Shown piece by piece: positions 17,866-28,244 of a stretch of DNA of 64,000 nt (the stretch's first letter is position 1; each line of letters begins with the position of its first letter). The stretch lies in the NCBI RefSeq assembly GCF_020622345.1, contig NZ_JACNMO010000017.1, positions 61,256-125,255 of the forward strand. The letters are read 5' to 3'. The notes beneath the pieces were generated by a model. The model was not told the origin of the DNA. It ran no database searches and was given only the letters and a program-made list of their open reading frames with translations. The translations under genes were made by a program, and so were the position numbers. Source of the stretch: Roseobacter weihaiensis. GTDB taxonomy: Bacteria > Pseudomonadota > Alphaproteobacteria > Rhodobacterales > Rhodobacteraceae.

Positions 17866-19803
17866 GCCGATGAGTTCCTGACTAAAGGGCTGCGGCAGCG
17901 GGTCTTTGCCCAGTTGTGCCCGATAAACCGGCAGGCTTTCGGTAACGCGCATCACGTAGTTCCGGGTTTCGCGAAACGGGATATGCTCGATCCAGTCGAC
18001 AATATCGATGTCGCCGCGTCGCGGATCGCCGTAGACCTGCATCCAGCGATCAGGCCTGCTGGGGCCTGCGTTGTAGCCTGCGGACATCATGATGACATTG
18101 CCGTTAAAGCGCCGCGCCAGCCTTGAAAGATACGTCGCCCCCAGTTGGGCATTGTAGACCGGATCGCTGGTCAGCCGTTCTGTTGTATGTTCTGACGCAC
18201 GACCGAGTTGCCGCGCCACCTCCGATCCGGTGCGGGGCATGATCTGCATCAGGCCACGCGCGCCGACGCCACTTTGGACACGGGGGTCAAATTCGCTCTC
18301 ACGCCGGGCGATCGCAAGTGACATTTCCGGTGCCATTGGTAAGTCCCGCTCCGCCAGGGGATGCAAAGCGTAATATCCAAATGGCACCACAATGGCGCGC
18401 CGTGCCAGCCGCTTACCGATCATGACGGCCAGATGAGGGTGTTTCGTTTCTACCGCGGCCATTGCCAAAAGCTCTGCCTTCGGCTGATCGAGGCTTTCGG
18501 CCAGATGGGTCCAGAACCGCTCCGCCAGATTGATCTCTCCGGATGCCTGCAGCAGCAGACCCGCCTCAAAAAGCGGGTTCTGGGCCAGATCAGAGGTCTG
18601 CCAGTCCTGTGTCGGAGCGGCCGTAGCCAGATCTGTATCAAATGGCAGGCCCGCCCGCTCGGCCGCAAGCAGACCATAGAAAGAGGTTTGATGCTGCGCC
18701 GCCGCCGCATAGGCCTGATCCGCGGCGGCCACATTGCCCATCGCCTCGTAAGCGCGCCCCCGCCAATATCCGGCCCGGCCCTTGGAGATCGGGGAGCGGA
18801 CGGCGGCATCATGGTTTTCAAAGTGTTTGAGGGCTGTTTCGGGTTCATTCAGGCGGTAAAGTGCAATGTAGCCCGCAAGCCACTCCAGATCGGAGTAAGC
18901 GGAGCCCGCCGTCAGAAAATGGCGTACGGCCAATTCATAAGCCCGCTCGGGGTCACCGTTGCGCATCTCGTCCCGCGCAAGAGAGCGCCGCCGGTTTGAC
19001 CATTCCTCTGGACGGCCGAGCCTGTCTGCGCTGACGGATGTTGTCAGCATCAGCGCTTTTGCATCCTCGGTACGCCCCTTACGCAGGCGCCACAAGAAAC
19101 GCTCATATTGCAGGCCCCCGTCCTCTGCATGGCTTTGCGGGACGGCTTCGATCAAGGCATCAACGCCGGGTGCTGCCTCTCTTAGGGCAATGCGTGCCTT
19201 GGCCGCAGCGACCGCGCCAGCTGATGCCAGACTGAACGTTCTGCGGGCATTTTCAAATGCACCCTGCCAAAGCATGGCGTCCAGCCGGGCGTCATGGTGA
19301 CCTTTCAATACCTGGTCATGCGGGCCTGTAAAAAGAGCCTGCTCTGCCGGGCTCATCGGCATATTCCGCCAGGCTCCGACCAAGGCGGTCTCTGCCTCAC
19401 TTGTGCGGCCCGCGTCCGCCAGGGCTGCCACGTAGCGCAACACGCCTTGCGGTGTTTGAGGGGGGACCGTTTCAAAGAAAGCGAGAACCTCGGCGTTGCT
19501 GCGCGCCATAACCGCAGGTTCCGATTGCCGGCGCAGATACCGCTCTCCGGGCCAATCCGGGCGGCGCTGCAAAAAGCTGACGACGTCTTCGAAGCCGCCT
19601 CTGCCAGCCCGCAGGCGCGACCATTCGATCACATCCGCGGCGACCTGGCCATCGCGCGCGGCGATTCGCGCAGCGGCGTCCCAGTTGGAACTGCGCATGG
19701 CCTCCAGCGCCCATCCCAAGGGGCGCGGCCGCTCTGCCAGGGCGGGCAGTGCCATCGTTAAAACGAGCGCGAAGCTGATGAAAAGACGTGTGATCACTTG
19801 CAT
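17830..19803 (-). CDS. slt: Soluble lytic murein transglycosylase, Slt70-like
   Basis: A 657-residue periplasmic enzyme that cleaves the MurNAc-GlcNAc bond of peptidoglycan and forms 1,6-anhydro ends. The signal peptide is MQVITRLFISFALVLTMALP followed by ALAE. The central ~430 residues are a helical superhelical ring domain. The C-terminal SLT domain holds the catalytic glutamate in AIARRESEFDPRVQSGVGAR, then GLMQIMPRTG, and NAGPSRPDRW matches the AYNAG-type motif. Length and order agree with Slt70. It is divergent from dapA, a neighbour pair often kept in Rhodobacterales. Confidence 0.93.
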   Translation of the reverse strand: MQVITRLFISFALVLTMALPALAERPRPLGWALEAMRSSNWDAAARIAARDGQVAADVIEWSRLRAGRGGFEDVVSFLQRRPDWPGERYLRRQSEPAVMARSNAEVLAFFETVPPQTPQGVLRYVAALADAGRTSEAETALVGAWRNMPMSPAEQALFTGPHDQVLKGHHDARLDAMLWQGAFENARRTFSLASAGAVAAAKARIALREAAPGVDALIEAVPQSHAEDGGLQYERFLWRLRKGRTEDAKALMLTTSVSADRLGRPEEWSNRRRSLARDEMRNGDPERAYELAVRHFLTAGSAYSDLEWLAGYIALYRLNEPETALKHFENHDAAVRSPISKGRAGYWRGRAYEAMGNVAAADQAYAAAAQHQTSFYGLLAAERAGLPFDTDLATAAPTQDWQTSDLAQNPLFEAGLLLQASGEINLAERFWTHLAESLDQPKAELLAMAAVETKHPHLAVMIGKRLARRAIVVPFGYYALHPLAERDLPMAPEMSLAIARRESEFDPRVQSGVGARGLMQIMPRTGSEVARQLGRASEHTTERLTSDPVYNAQLGATYLSRLARRFNGNVIMMSAGYNAGPSRPDRWMQVYGDPRRGDIDIVDWIEHIPFRETRNYVMRVTESLPVYRAQLGKDPLPQPFSQELIGSSLLTFAPQGE

Positions 19804-19930
19804 TTCCCAGGCTTAGAAGGCTAGAGCCTCTCATACTTATCGTGTCATTCGCAGGGATCAAATCACGATCTTGCTGATAACGCGTTAACCCCAGGCCATT
19901 TGCCGGCCACAATGCTAAAGGAGCGTGAAA

Positions 19931-20806
19931 ATGTTCAAAGGTTCTATGCCTGCCCTCGTCACGCCGTTTCGGAACGGCGAACTGGATCTGGAAACGCTCA
20001 AGAAACTTGTCGAATGGCATATCGGCGAAGGCAGCAACGGGTTGGTCCCGGTCGGCACAACCGGGGAAAGCCCCACGCTGACCCATAAAGAGCATGAAAT
20101 GGTGGTCGAAGAGGTTGTCAAAGCGGCCGCAGGCCGCGTGCCCGTCATTGCAGGGGCGGGGTCGAACAACACACTCGAGGCGATCCGACTGGTGCGTCAT
20201 GCAGAGGCCGTCGGCGCGGACGCAGCCCTTGTCGTGACGCCCTACTATAACAAACCTACGCAATCGGGTTTGATTGCCCATTTCACAGCCCTGCATGATT
20301 GTGCGGATTTGCCGATTGTCATCTACAACATCCCCGGCCGGTCCGTCGTCGACATGACACCGGAAACGATGGGGAAACTGGCAGAATTGCCGCGGATCAT
20401 CGGGGTAAAGGATGCCACGGGCGATCTTGCCCGGGTCAGCGACCAGCGCCTGACCTGCGGGGCGGATTTCGTTCAATTGTCGGGCGAGGATGCCACGGCA
20501 CACGGGTTTAACGCTCAGGGCGGTGTCGGTTGCATTTCAGTCACTGCAAATGTGGCCCCCGCTCTGTTGAGCCGGATGCAGGCTGCCTGCCTCGCCGGTG
20601 ACTTCAAGACAGCGCTTGATATTCAGGACCGCGTGATGCCGCTGCACAAGGCGATCTTTACCGAACCAGGCCTCGTCGGCGTGAAATATGCGATGTCCAA
20701 GCTTGATCTCTGCTCCGAAGAGGTTCGCTTACCCCTGACGGCTCTTTCCGACGATACCCGTGGGTTGGTGGATGCAGGCCTGCGGCATGCAGGCCTGATG
20801 AACTGA
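19931..20806 (+). CDS. dapA: 4-hydroxy-tetrahydrodipicolinate synthase
   Basis: DapA, 291 residues. It condenses pyruvate with aspartate semialdehyde at the first committed step of lysine and diaminopimelate synthesis. Seen in the sequence are [16 protein letters not shown], the threonine pair in [11 protein letters not shown], the catalytic tyrosine in VIYNIPGRS, and the Schiff-base lysine in [12 protein letters not shown]. The start at 19931 is fixed by AAGGAG seven bases upstream; a GTG at 19925 is in frame but lies too close to that site. In related genomes smpB tends to follow dapA; here the minus-strand sulfite dehydrogenase cluster follows instead. Confidence 0.96.
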   Translation: MFKGSMPALVTPFRNGELDLETLKKLVEWHIGEGSNGLVPVGTTGESPTLTHKEHEMVVEEVVKAAAGRVPVIAGAGSNNTLEAIRLVRHAEAVGADAALVVTPYYNKPTQSGLIAHFTALHDCADLPIVIYNIPGRSVVDMTPETMGKLAELPRIIGVKDATGDLARVSDQRLTCGADFVQLSGEDATAHGFNAQGGVGCISVTANVAPALLSRMQAACLAGDFKTALDIQDRVMPLHKAIFTEPGLVGVKYAMSKLDLCSEEVRLPLTALSDDTRGLVDAGLRHAGLMN

Positions 20807-20813
20807 AAAGAAT

Positions 20814-20836
20814 CGGGCAGGATATAATCCTGCCCG
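20814..20836 (-). terminator. Terminator hairpin between dapA and the soe operon
   Basis: A perfect 10-bp inverted repeat (CGGGCAGGAT / ATCCTGCCCG) with a three-base loop lies between the convergent dapA and soeC genes. Read on the minus strand it is followed by ATTCTTTTC, a fair U-rich tail, so it suits termination of the xsc-pta-soeABC transcript. On the plus strand there is no T-run, though the hairpin may still shield the dapA 3' end. Confidence 0.65.
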
Positions 20837-20892
20837 GCCGTTGGATCACGCCGGCGTACCTGCGCAAGAGCTTGCGTGAGCACGCAGCCAGA

Positions 20893-21768
20893 TCACCGCA
20901 TGCCGTAGTAAAGCCCGACGACATGTTCGGCTTCTGCAAAGAACAGCCACCGCGCCGTCAGAACCCCGGCGATGTGAGTGATCAGCGCCAGCACGGCGAG
21001 GAAATGTGAGAAGAACGGCAGTATCATTAGCACAACCGGCACCACAACCATCAGCAAGAGCGAGATGACCCGCAGCTTTGACGCATGTTTGCGCCCCACC
21101 ACATGGACAAACTCGCGCAACAGGTAGTTGGTGCCCGTATGGGGCGGTTCAAACGCCCGCACCGTCCCCGTCGATCCCAGCCCGGTCGCTGTCGCAATGG
21201 TCGTACCGGACTGGGCAAAGGCCTTGTCACCTTTGATCCACGTCAGAATCTGAACCGTGCCTGCAACCAGCAAGAGAAACACCGCAACCTGCACTTGCCC
21301 CGAGAGCAGCGCGCCCCCCGCGATGGAGAATGACAGGAACTTGATCGGCGTCAGCGGCATATGCCAGCGGGGAATTGTCTTGAGCTGCGTGTAGATCATC
21401 GATGTCGTGAAGACCGTCGCCAGCGAGAGCGCAGCCCCCACCAGACCGATCAGATCATAGCGGGTCTCAAGAAAGACCAGCCCGGCCCCATAAAGCCCCA
21501 TCGAGACCAGGGCGCCTACGGCGCACCAGGCCTCGCGGCTCAGCCAGCTTGAACGCCACTGGGTAAAGGCCTTGATTGCCCGCTCCGGTCGCCCCAGGTG
21601 AAAGGTCGAGGCCAAAAGCCCACCGACCGCCAACACATAGGCAATGGCAAAGAAGGCAAACGCCGTCCAGCCTGTCACAGCGGGGATGCCGAGACCTAGC
21701 CACATCAGCAAGCCAAAGCCCAGACCGCTGAAGGTCGTAAAGAAAATGACGGAAGGGGCAGGATGCAT
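20893..21768 (-). CDS. soeC: Sulfite dehydrogenase membrane anchor subunit SoeC (DmsC/NrfD-like)
   Basis: A 291-residue integral membrane protein with about eight hydrophobic segments of the DmsC type (for example FFTTFSGLGFGLLMWLGLGI and AFFAIAYVLAVGGLLASTFH). The HLGRPERAIKA loop is characteristic of DMSO-reductase anchor subunits. It should hold the catalytic SoeAB pair on the cytoplasmic side of the membrane and pass electrons from sulfite to quinone. The start overlaps the soeB stop by one base (TGATG). It is the last gene of the minus-strand operon. The sulfite function, instead of another CISM-family substrate, rests on the direct linkage to xsc and pta. Confidence 0.88.
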   Translation of the reverse strand: MHPAPSVIFFTTFSGLGFGLLMWLGLGIPAVTGWTAFAFFAIAYVLAVGGLLASTFHLGRPERAIKAFTQWRSSWLSREAWCAVGALVSMGLYGAGLVFLETRYDLIGLVGAALSLATVFTTSMIYTQLKTIPRWHMPLTPIKFLSFSIAGGALLSGQVQVAVFLLLVAGTVQILTWIKGDKAFAQSGTTIATATGLGSTGTVRAFEPPHTGTNYLLREFVHVVGRKHASKLRVISLLLMVVVPVVLMILPFFSHFLAVLALITHIAGVLTARWLFFAEAEHVVGLYYGMR

Positions 21769-22532
21769 CAGAGTTTCTCCAGCGTTTTATCGAGCCAGCC
21801 CAGAAAACCCTTGGGCTCCGAGGCAACGGGCTCCAGAAAAGGGGCCAGAACGTCGAACTCTTCGCCGGCATCCGGCAGCAAGGTGTCTTTCGGCCGGGGC
21901 GGGAGGTATTGATTGATTGGTTTGGTCCCTTGTTCGGGCATCAGGTCGATGCCGCCGCGCTCTGCCACCAGTTTGCTGACGTCGCTGTCGGGGTCGCCCA
22001 GGTCACCGAAGTGGCGCGCGTTTGAGGGGCAGGTCCGCACGCAGGCGGGCTGGCGATCCTCTTCGGGCAGGTTTTCGTTGTAGATGCGGTCAACGCAGAG
22101 GGTGCATTTCTTCATCACCCCTTCGGCCTGATCCAGCTCTCGTGCGCCATAGGGGCAGGCCCAGGCGCAAAGCCCGCAGCCGATGCAGTCGGTCTCATTG
22201 ACCAAAACGATGCCGTCTTCGACCCGCTTGTAGCTGGCCCCCGTGGGGCAGACGGTCACACAGGGCGCATCGTCGCAATGCAGGCAGGATTTCGGAAAAT
22301 GAATGAGCTGGGCCGCGGCGTCGCCCTCGGGCTGGATTTCGTAGGAGTGGACGCGGTTGAGGAAAGTGCCGGAGTTATCGGCGCCATAGGCATTCTGATC
22401 GCTGAGCGGTGCGCCGTAGTTTTCGGTGTTCCAGCCCTTGCAGGAGATCACGCAGGCATGGCATCCGACGCAGGTGTCCAGATCGATCACCAACCCCAGT
22501 TTCTTTTCGGTGTGTTTGGGCAGTGTGGTCAT
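21768..22532 (-). CDS. soeB: Sulfite dehydrogenase iron-sulfur subunit SoeB
   Basis: A 254-residue ferredoxin-like subunit that carries four [4Fe-4S] clusters between the molybdenum subunit and the membrane anchor. Cysteine clusters are visible in order: CVGCHACVISC (21-31), CLHCDDAPCVTVCPTG, CIGCGLCAWACPYG and CTLCVDRI, with a matching RTCPSNARHFGD region. It has no twin-arginine signal, consistent with a cytoplasm-facing SoeABC. The start chosen (MTTLPKHTEK) lies on the ATGA overlap with the soeA stop; a methionine five codons upstream is possible. Confidence 0.9.
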   Translation of the reverse strand: MTTLPKHTEKKLGLVIDLDTCVGCHACVISCKGWNTENYGAPLSDQNAYGADNSGTFLNRVHSYEIQPEGDAAAQLIHFPKSCLHCDDAPCVTVCPTGASYKRVEDGIVLVNETDCIGCGLCAWACPYGARELDQAEGVMKKCTLCVDRIYNENLPEEDRQPACVRTCPSNARHFGDLGDPDSDVSKLVAERGGIDLMPEQGTKPINQYLPPRPKDTLLPDAGEEFDVLAPFLEPVASEPKGFLGWLDKTLEKL

Positions 22533-25342
22533 TTTCCAACCTTCCATTTCAGGTCCTTGGGACCGCGCTCAACGGGCGATTTAAGAGGTGCAAAGCCGGG
22601 TTGGCTCTCGTCTGGCGGATCTGCTTTTTCAACGCGGACTTTCAGATCAAACCACGCGGCCTGCCCGGTAATCGGGTCGGAGTTCGCCCACCGCAGCCCG
22701 TCCCCTTTTGGCGGCAACAGCTCGTGGATGAGGTGGTTGAGCAAGAACCCGCGGGTGGCCTCCGGCGCGTTCTCCTCCAGCGCCCAGGCGCCCTTGCGCT
22801 TGCCGATCGCATTCCACGTCCAGATGGTATTTTCATTGAGCGCCGCCATCTCCAGCACGGGCACCGTGATTTCGCCATGCGGCGACGTCACGCGCGCCCA
22901 GTCGCCATCCGCAAGGCCGGTTTCGTGCATCAGCTTCGTGGGCAGATAGAGCGGGTTGTGCCCGTGTAATTGCCGCAACCATGCGTTCTGTGATCCCCAG
23001 GAGTGATACATCGCCATCGGGCGCTGGGTCAGCGCGGTGATCGGATAATCTTCGGCAAGGTTGTCGGCCTCTGTGGAATACCAGATGGGCAGCGGCGACA
23101 TCGTCGCCTTGATGCGGTCGCGCAGATGCTCTGGCGGCTGACGGTCACCATGCCCCTCGGCGGCCAGTTGGAATTTGCGCATCGGCTCGGAATAGAGCGA
23201 AAAGAGGTATGGTTCGGGCTTGTCATAAAGACCCAAGCCCACCGCCCAGTCCTGATAGGCGGTATTCCAGGGCTTGTAGTAATTTGCGCCTGCGGGGATG
23301 TGCTCAACAAAGAACCCGCCGTTTTCGATGTACCGGTCCAGTTGGGCGGGATTGACCTCACCGCGGCCCACCTTATCGCCCTCTTCCCCCCGGAACCCTG
23401 CCAGAGGGCCGATCCCGGGTTTGCGCTGGTGATTAACAATATAGTCACCGTAATCCGCATATTTCTGGCTGCCGTCCTCGTTGACAAAACCGGGCAGGCC
23501 CAGCTTGGCACCCAGCGTGCAGAGCATGGACTGAAAGCCGATCACATCCCGGTCGGGCTCGATCACCGGCCAGCGGATCGCATCTGCGGCAGCGTCCGCC
23601 TCGCAGATCGGGCGGTCGAGCAGCGAGATACAGTCGTGGCGTTCCAGATAAGTGGTGTCTGGTAGGATCAGGTCGGCATAGGCGACCATTTCGGAACTAT
23701 ACGCATCCGAATAGATGATCTTGGGGATCACATAGTCGCCGGTCTCATTCTTGTCGGTCAGCATGTCGATCACGCCGCGCGTGTTCATCGACGAGTTCCA
23801 CGACATGTTGGCCATATACATGAACAGCACGTCGATCTTGTAGGGATCACCCGCGTAGGCGTTGGAGATCACCATATGCATCAGCCCGTGACTGGACATC
23901 GGGTTTTCCCAGGTGAAGGCTTTGTCGATGCGCGCAGGCGTGCCGTCGTCCTTGAGCGCAAGGTCTTCGGGGCCGTGCACGAACCCCAGATGCGGGCCAT
24001 CGAGCGGCGCGTCGGCGGTGACCTTGCAATGCGGCTTGGGGTGGGCCGTCGCCGGTTTCGGATAGGGCGGTTTGAAGCGGAAGCCGCCGGGCACCTCGAC
24101 GGTGCCGAGGATGATCTGCAATGTGTGTAGCGCGCGGCAGGTCTGGAAGCCATTGGCATGGGCCGAGATGCCGCGCATCGCGTGGAAAGAGACCGGGCGG
24201 CCCACCATCTTGTCATGGGTTTCGCCCCGGAAATCGGTCCATGTGTGGTCGAGCTCGAAGGCCTCGTCAAAGGCCACGCGGCCGAGTTCCGCCGCAATCG
24301 CACGGATGCGCTTAGCGGGGATGCCGCAACGTTCGGCCACGGCTTCGGGGGCGTATTGCTCATCGAGATACATCTCGACCATCTGGTGGAAGACCGGGCG
24401 ATGGGTCTGGCCGTCTGCCTCGTAGGTGGCGGCAAGATCGGGCTTCACGCCGGGCTGGTCGAAGGGCGTGAGCTTGCCAGTCTTGCGGTCGATGACCAGC
24501 TCCTTGCCGTTCTCGTCGCGCATCAAAAGGCCGTGGTCGGCGGCACCGGGGTTGTTGATCACCAGCACGGGCGCATTGGTGTATTGCGCGAGATAGTGCA
24601 GGTCGATCTTGCCCGCCTTCATCAGGCAGTGGATCATCGCCAGGATAAAGAGCCCGTCGGTGCCGGGCGTAATGCCGACCCAGTCGTCGGCCACGGCGTT
24701 GTAGCCGGTGCGAATGGGGTTCACGCCGATCACCCGTGCGCCGCGCGCCTTGATCTTGCCGATGCCCATCTTGATCGGGTTGCTGTCGTGGTCTTCCGCA
24801 ACACCGAACAGCATGAAAAGCCTGGTATGGTCCCAGTCGGGCTGGCCGAATTCCCAAAAGGCGCCACCCATGGTGTAGATGCCGGCCGCCGCCATGTTCA
24901 CGGAACAAAACCCGCCGTGGGCCGCGTAATTGCAGGTGCCAAAGTTCTGCGCCCAGAAGGAGGTGAAGCTCTGCGACTGGTCGCGGCCCGTGAAGAAGGC
25001 GAGCTTCTCGGGGTTGTCGCGGCGCACCGGGTCCAGCCAGTCGGTGGCGATCTGCAGGGCTTCGTCCCATTCGATTTCCTCGAAGTCACCCGCGCCGCGT
25101 TCACCAACCCGTTTCAACGGTTTACGCAACCGCGACGGCGCGTTGACCTGCATGATCCCGGCGGATCCTTTGGCGCAGAGCACACCCTGATTGACGGGGT
25201 GGTCCTTGTTGCCCTCGATGTAAGCGACCTTGCCGTCTTTCATATGCACGTTGATGCCGCAGCGGCAGGCACACATGTAACAGGTGGTCTTGCGCACTTC
25301 GTCAGAGACTTTCGGGCTCAGATCGATGACAGGCTGGTTCAT
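22529..25342 (-). CDS. soeA: Sulfite dehydrogenase molybdopterin subunit SoeA
   Basis: A 937-residue DMSO-reductase-superfamily catalytic subunit. An N-terminal [4Fe-4S] site is formed by Cys21, Cys24, Cys28 and Cys56 (CYMCACRCG ... GVLCAKGS). Molybdopterin guanine dinucleotide-binding segments run through the chain, and the C-terminal cap domain contains RVTSPHGEITVPVLE. No Tat signal is present, matching known SoeA, which works in the cytoplasm. SoeABC oxidises the sulfite released by Xsc to sulfate and feeds electrons to quinone. It is 18 bases downstream of pta in the same operon, strong support for the sulfite role. Other CISM oxidoreductase functions are less likely here. Confidence 0.9.
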   Translation of the reverse strand: MNQPVIDLSPKVSDEVRKTTCYMCACRCGINVHMKDGKVAYIEGNKDHPVNQGVLCAKGSAGIMQVNAPSRLRKPLKRVGERGAGDFEEIEWDEALQIATDWLDPVRRDNPEKLAFFTGRDQSQSFTSFWAQNFGTCNYAAHGGFCSVNMAAAGIYTMGGAFWEFGQPDWDHTRLFMLFGVAEDHDSNPIKMGIGKIKARGARVIGVNPIRTGYNAVADDWVGITPGTDGLFILAMIHCLMKAGKIDLHYLAQYTNAPVLVINNPGAADHGLLMRDENGKELVIDRKTGKLTPFDQPGVKPDLAATYEADGQTHRPVFHQMVEMYLDEQYAPEAVAERCGIPAKRIRAIAAELGRVAFDEAFELDHTWTDFRGETHDKMVGRPVSFHAMRGISAHANGFQTCRALHTLQIILGTVEVPGGFRFKPPYPKPATAHPKPHCKVTADAPLDGPHLGFVHGPEDLALKDDGTPARIDKAFTWENPMSSHGLMHMVISNAYAGDPYKIDVLFMYMANMSWNSSMNTRGVIDMLTDKNETGDYVIPKIIYSDAYSSEMVAYADLILPDTTYLERHDCISLLDRPICEADAAADAIRWPVIEPDRDVIGFQSMLCTLGAKLGLPGFVNEDGSQKYADYGDYIVNHQRKPGIGPLAGFRGEEGDKVGRGEVNPAQLDRYIENGGFFVEHIPAGANYYKPWNTAYQDWAVGLGLYDKPEPYLFSLYSEPMRKFQLAAEGHGDRQPPEHLRDRIKATMSPLPIWYSTEADNLAEDYPITALTQRPMAMYHSWGSQNAWLRQLHGHNPLYLPTKLMHETGLADGDWARVTSPHGEITVPVLEMAALNENTIWTWNAIGKRKGAWALEENAPEATRGFLLNHLIHELLPPKGDGLRWANSDPITGQAAWFDLKVRVEKADPPDESQPGFAPLKSPVERGPKDLKWKVGK

Positions 25343-25360
25343 TGCGAAGGCTCCTGAGGG

Positions 25361-26350
25361 TTAGCGGGCGACCTGAAGGGTGGTCACGGCGATCATATTG
25401 GTCACATCTTCGGCGGTGCAGCCACGAGACAGATCATTGGCCGGTTTGGCAAGGCCTTGCAACGTCGGGCCGATGGCATCCGCGCCGCCGATGCGCTGGG
25501 CGATTTTATACCCGATGTTGCCCGCATCGAGATTGGGAAAGATCATCACGTTGGCGCGGCCTCCAAGAGGGGATCCCGTGGCTTTGGAAGTGGCAACCTC
25601 GGGCACGAAAGCGGCGTCGAATTGCAGCTCCCCATCGGATTTGAGATCGGGATGGCTTTGGGCCAGCAGGGCTGCTGCGTCACTCACCTTGGTCACGGAG
25701 GGATGGCGAGCCGACCCCTTGGTCGAGAACGACAGCAGCGCGACCTGTGGCTCAACTCCGAGAAGTTGCCGACACGAAGCAGCTGAGGCCACGGCAATGG
25801 CGGCCAGTTCCTGGGATGTGGGATCAATCACCAGCCCGCAGTCGCCAAAGATCATCGCGTCCTGACCTGAGGGATGGTTTTCAGGCAAGGCCATCAGGAA
25901 AAAGCTTGAAACAAGCGGCGCATCCTTGGCCTTACCAATGATTTGCAGGGCCGCACGCACGGTGTCGGAGGTGGTGTGGACGGCGCCTCCCACAGTACCA
26001 TCCGCGTGGCCCGACCGTACCATCATCGCGGCAAAAACCAGCGGATCCCGAGCTTGCGTCTCTGCCAACTCCTCGGTCATGCCCTTGTGCTTGCGCAGGT
26101 CAAAGTAAGCGCGGGCAAATGTGTCGGTCAGTGGTGACGTGACGGGATCTGCGATGGTGACGGCGGGCGTGCCCGCAGCCGCAAGCGCGGCGGCGATGTC
26201 ATCCTCCGGCCCGACAAGGGTAATGCGCGCGATCCCGGCTTTGGCAGCCGCGACGGCTCCGGCGACGATGCGTGGATCGCGCCCCTCACTCATCACGATA
26301 TGGGCAGGCCGGGCGGCAGCGCGATCTTTCAGATCACGCAACACGCTCAC
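25361..26350 (-). CDS. pta: Phosphate acetyltransferase (taurine-pathway Pta)
   Basis: A 329-residue single-domain phosphotransacetylase, the short form without the DRTGG/CobB extension. Motifs include the [20 protein letters not shown] start region, [20 protein letters not shown], and the ending [20 protein letters not shown] typical of PTA_PTB enzymes. It converts acetyl phosphate made by Xsc into acetyl-CoA, conserving the energy of the thiol bond. It lies 44 bases after xsc and 18 bases before soeA, in the order usual for roseobacters. Confidence 0.94.
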   Translation of the reverse strand: MSVLRDLKDRAAARPAHIVMSEGRDPRIVAGAVAAAKAGIARITLVGPEDDIAAALAAAGTPAVTIADPVTSPLTDTFARAYFDLRKHKGMTEELAETQARDPLVFAAMMVRSGHADGTVGGAVHTTSDTVRAALQIIGKAKDAPLVSSFFLMALPENHPSGQDAMIFGDCGLVIDPTSQELAAIAVASAASCRQLLGVEPQVALLSFSTKGSARHPSVTKVSDAAALLAQSHPDLKSDGELQFDAAFVPEVATSKATGSPLGGRANVMIFPNLDAGNIGYKIAQRIGGADAIGPTLQGLAKPANDLSRGCTAEDVTNMIAVTTLQVAR

Positions 26351-26394
26351 GGCCTGCGCCTTTGGGTTATGCGGATGCTGAAAGGCAACCGATT

Positions 26395-28173
26395 TCAGAC
26401 AGTCTGCGGACGCATGTCGTCCTTGCTGATGCCCGCAACGGCCACTGGTTTCTTCATCGCGTCACGGCGGAAGGGATCACCCAGTTCCTGGTTGATCATG
26501 GCTTCGATCAGCGTGGTGATGCCGTTCTCCATCTGGTCCTTGATCGCCTGGTTCAGCGCGTCTGTAAGCTCGTCTTGGGTGCGGGCGACCACACCTTTCA
26601 GACCGCAAGCATTGGCGATCCCAGCGTAAGAGACCTCCTCGTCCAGCTCCGTCCCGACGAAGTTGTCATCGAACCACAGCGTGGAGTTCCGCTTTTCCGC
26701 ACCCCACTGGTAGTTGCGGAAGACGATCTGTGTGATTGGTGGCCATTCGCCGCGCCCGATTGCTGTCAGCTCGTTCACCGCGATGCCAAAGGCACCGTCG
26801 CCGGCAAAGCCCACAACCGGCACGTCCGGCTGGCCGATTTTCGCACCAACGATGGCGGGCAGACCGTACCCGCAGGGGCCAAAGAGACCCGGTGCGAGGT
26901 ATTTGCGCCCCTCTTCGAACGCTGGGTAGGCGTTGCCGATGGCGCAGTTGTTGCCGATGTCTGACGAGATGATCGCCTCGACGGGCAGGGCGGCCTGAAT
27001 GGCGCGCCATGCCATCCGGGGGCTCATCCAGTCGGGCTTGGCCTTGCGGGCGCGCACGTTCCAGTCGGTGCCGGGGTCGTCCTGCTCATGTGTCAGCGAG
27101 GTCAGTTCCTGTGCCCAGGCGGATTTGGTCTGCGCGATGTGGGCCTTGCGCTCGGCCCGGCCTTCGTCACCGGCGGTGTCGGAGAGCTGTGCGGTGATGC
27201 CGTTGGCCACTTTGGCCGCATCTCCGACGATGCCCACGGTAACTTTCTTGGTCAGGCCGATGCGGTCGGGGTTAATGTCCACCTGAATGATGGTCGCATC
27301 CGCAGGCCAGTATTCGATGCCGTAACCGGGCAGAGTGGAGAAAGGATTCAGGCGTGTGCCGAGGCAAAGCACCACATCCGCTTCCTTGATGAGCTGCATG
27401 CCCGCCTTGGAGCCGTTGTAGCCCAGCGGACCCGCGAACAGCGGGTGATTGCCGGGGAAGGCGTCATTGTGCTGGTAGCCCACGCAGACCGGGGCATCCA
27501 GCCGTTCGGCTAGCACGCGGGAGGCTTCGATACCACCTTGAGACAACACCACGCCCGCGCCGTTCAGGATGACCGGGTTCTTCGCGTTGGAGAGAATCTC
27601 TGCAGCCTTGGCGACTGAGGCTTCACCGCCCGGAGAGGCTTCGAACTCGATGGGGTCGGGGATCTCAATGTCCACCACCTGCGTCCAGAAATCGCGCGGG
27701 ATGTTGATCTGTGCGGGGCCGCTGAGGCGTTTGGCCTTGGCGATCACACGGGCCAGAACCTCGGCGACGCGGGAGGGGTCGCGCACCTCTTCCTGATAGG
27801 CGACCATGTCCTCGAAAAGCTTCATCTGCTCGACTTCCTGAAAGCCCCCCTGACCGATGGTCTTGTTGGCGGCCTGCGGGGTGACCAGCAGCAGAGGCGT
27901 GTGGTTCCAGTAGGCGGTCTTTACAGCGGTGACGAAGTTGGTGATGCCGGGGCCGTTTTGCGCGATCATCATCGACATCTTGCCGGTCGCACGGGTGTAG
28001 CCATCCGACATCATGCCGGCAGATCCCTCATGCGCGCAGTCCCAGAACTGGATCCCTGCGTCGGGAAAGATGTCCGAGATCGGCATCATCGCGGAGCCAA
28101 TGATCCCAAAGGCATGCTCAATACCATGCGCTTGAAGGGTTTTTACGAAGGCTTCTTCGGTGGTCATTTTCAT
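26395..28173 (-). CDS. xsc: Sulfoacetaldehyde acetyltransferase
   Basis: Xsc, 592 residues, a thiamine diphosphate enzyme. It splits sulfoacetaldehyde with phosphate into acetyl phosphate and sulfite, the desulfonation step of taurine breakdown. The N-terminal domain has Glu49 in [20 protein letters not shown] for cofactor activation. The C-terminal thiamine diphosphate motif is [20 protein letters not shown] with IVFRNYQWG. The segment [20 protein letters not shown] is typical of Xsc as opposed to acetolactate synthase. The start is supported by GAGGAG upstream. The gene begins 106 bases after tauR on the same strand, with TauR-like repeats in between. Confidence 0.96.
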   Translation of the reverse strand: MKMTTEEAFVKTLQAHGIEHAFGIIGSAMMPISDIFPDAGIQFWDCAHEGSAGMMSDGYTRATGKMSMMIAQNGPGITNFVTAVKTAYWNHTPLLLVTPQAANKTIGQGGFQEVEQMKLFEDMVAYQEEVRDPSRVAEVLARVIAKAKRLSGPAQINIPRDFWTQVVDIEIPDPIEFEASPGGEASVAKAAEILSNAKNPVILNGAGVVLSQGGIEASRVLAERLDAPVCVGYQHNDAFPGNHPLFAGPLGYNGSKAGMQLIKEADVVLCLGTRLNPFSTLPGYGIEYWPADATIIQVDINPDRIGLTKKVTVGIVGDAAKVANGITAQLSDTAGDEGRAERKAHIAQTKSAWAQELTSLTHEQDDPGTDWNVRARKAKPDWMSPRMAWRAIQAALPVEAIISSDIGNNCAIGNAYPAFEEGRKYLAPGLFGPCGYGLPAIVGAKIGQPDVPVVGFAGDGAFGIAVNELTAIGRGEWPPITQIVFRNYQWGAEKRNSTLWFDDNFVGTELDEEVSYAGIANACGLKGVVARTQDELTDALNQAIKDQMENGITTLIEAMINQELGDPFRRDAMKKPVAVAGISKDDMRPQTV

Positions 28174-28244
28174 CGGCGGGTGCTCCTCAGCGGCTGAAGT
28201 ATTGAATTAGAATAACAATAGAGTGATTCACGTTGCGGCAGAAC

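Noticed and set aside
24158..25357. A 399-codon plus-strand frame opposite soeA
   Set aside because: It is antisense to the conserved molybdopterin subunit, has no ribosome site or motif, and its composition is that of a GC-rich shadow frame.
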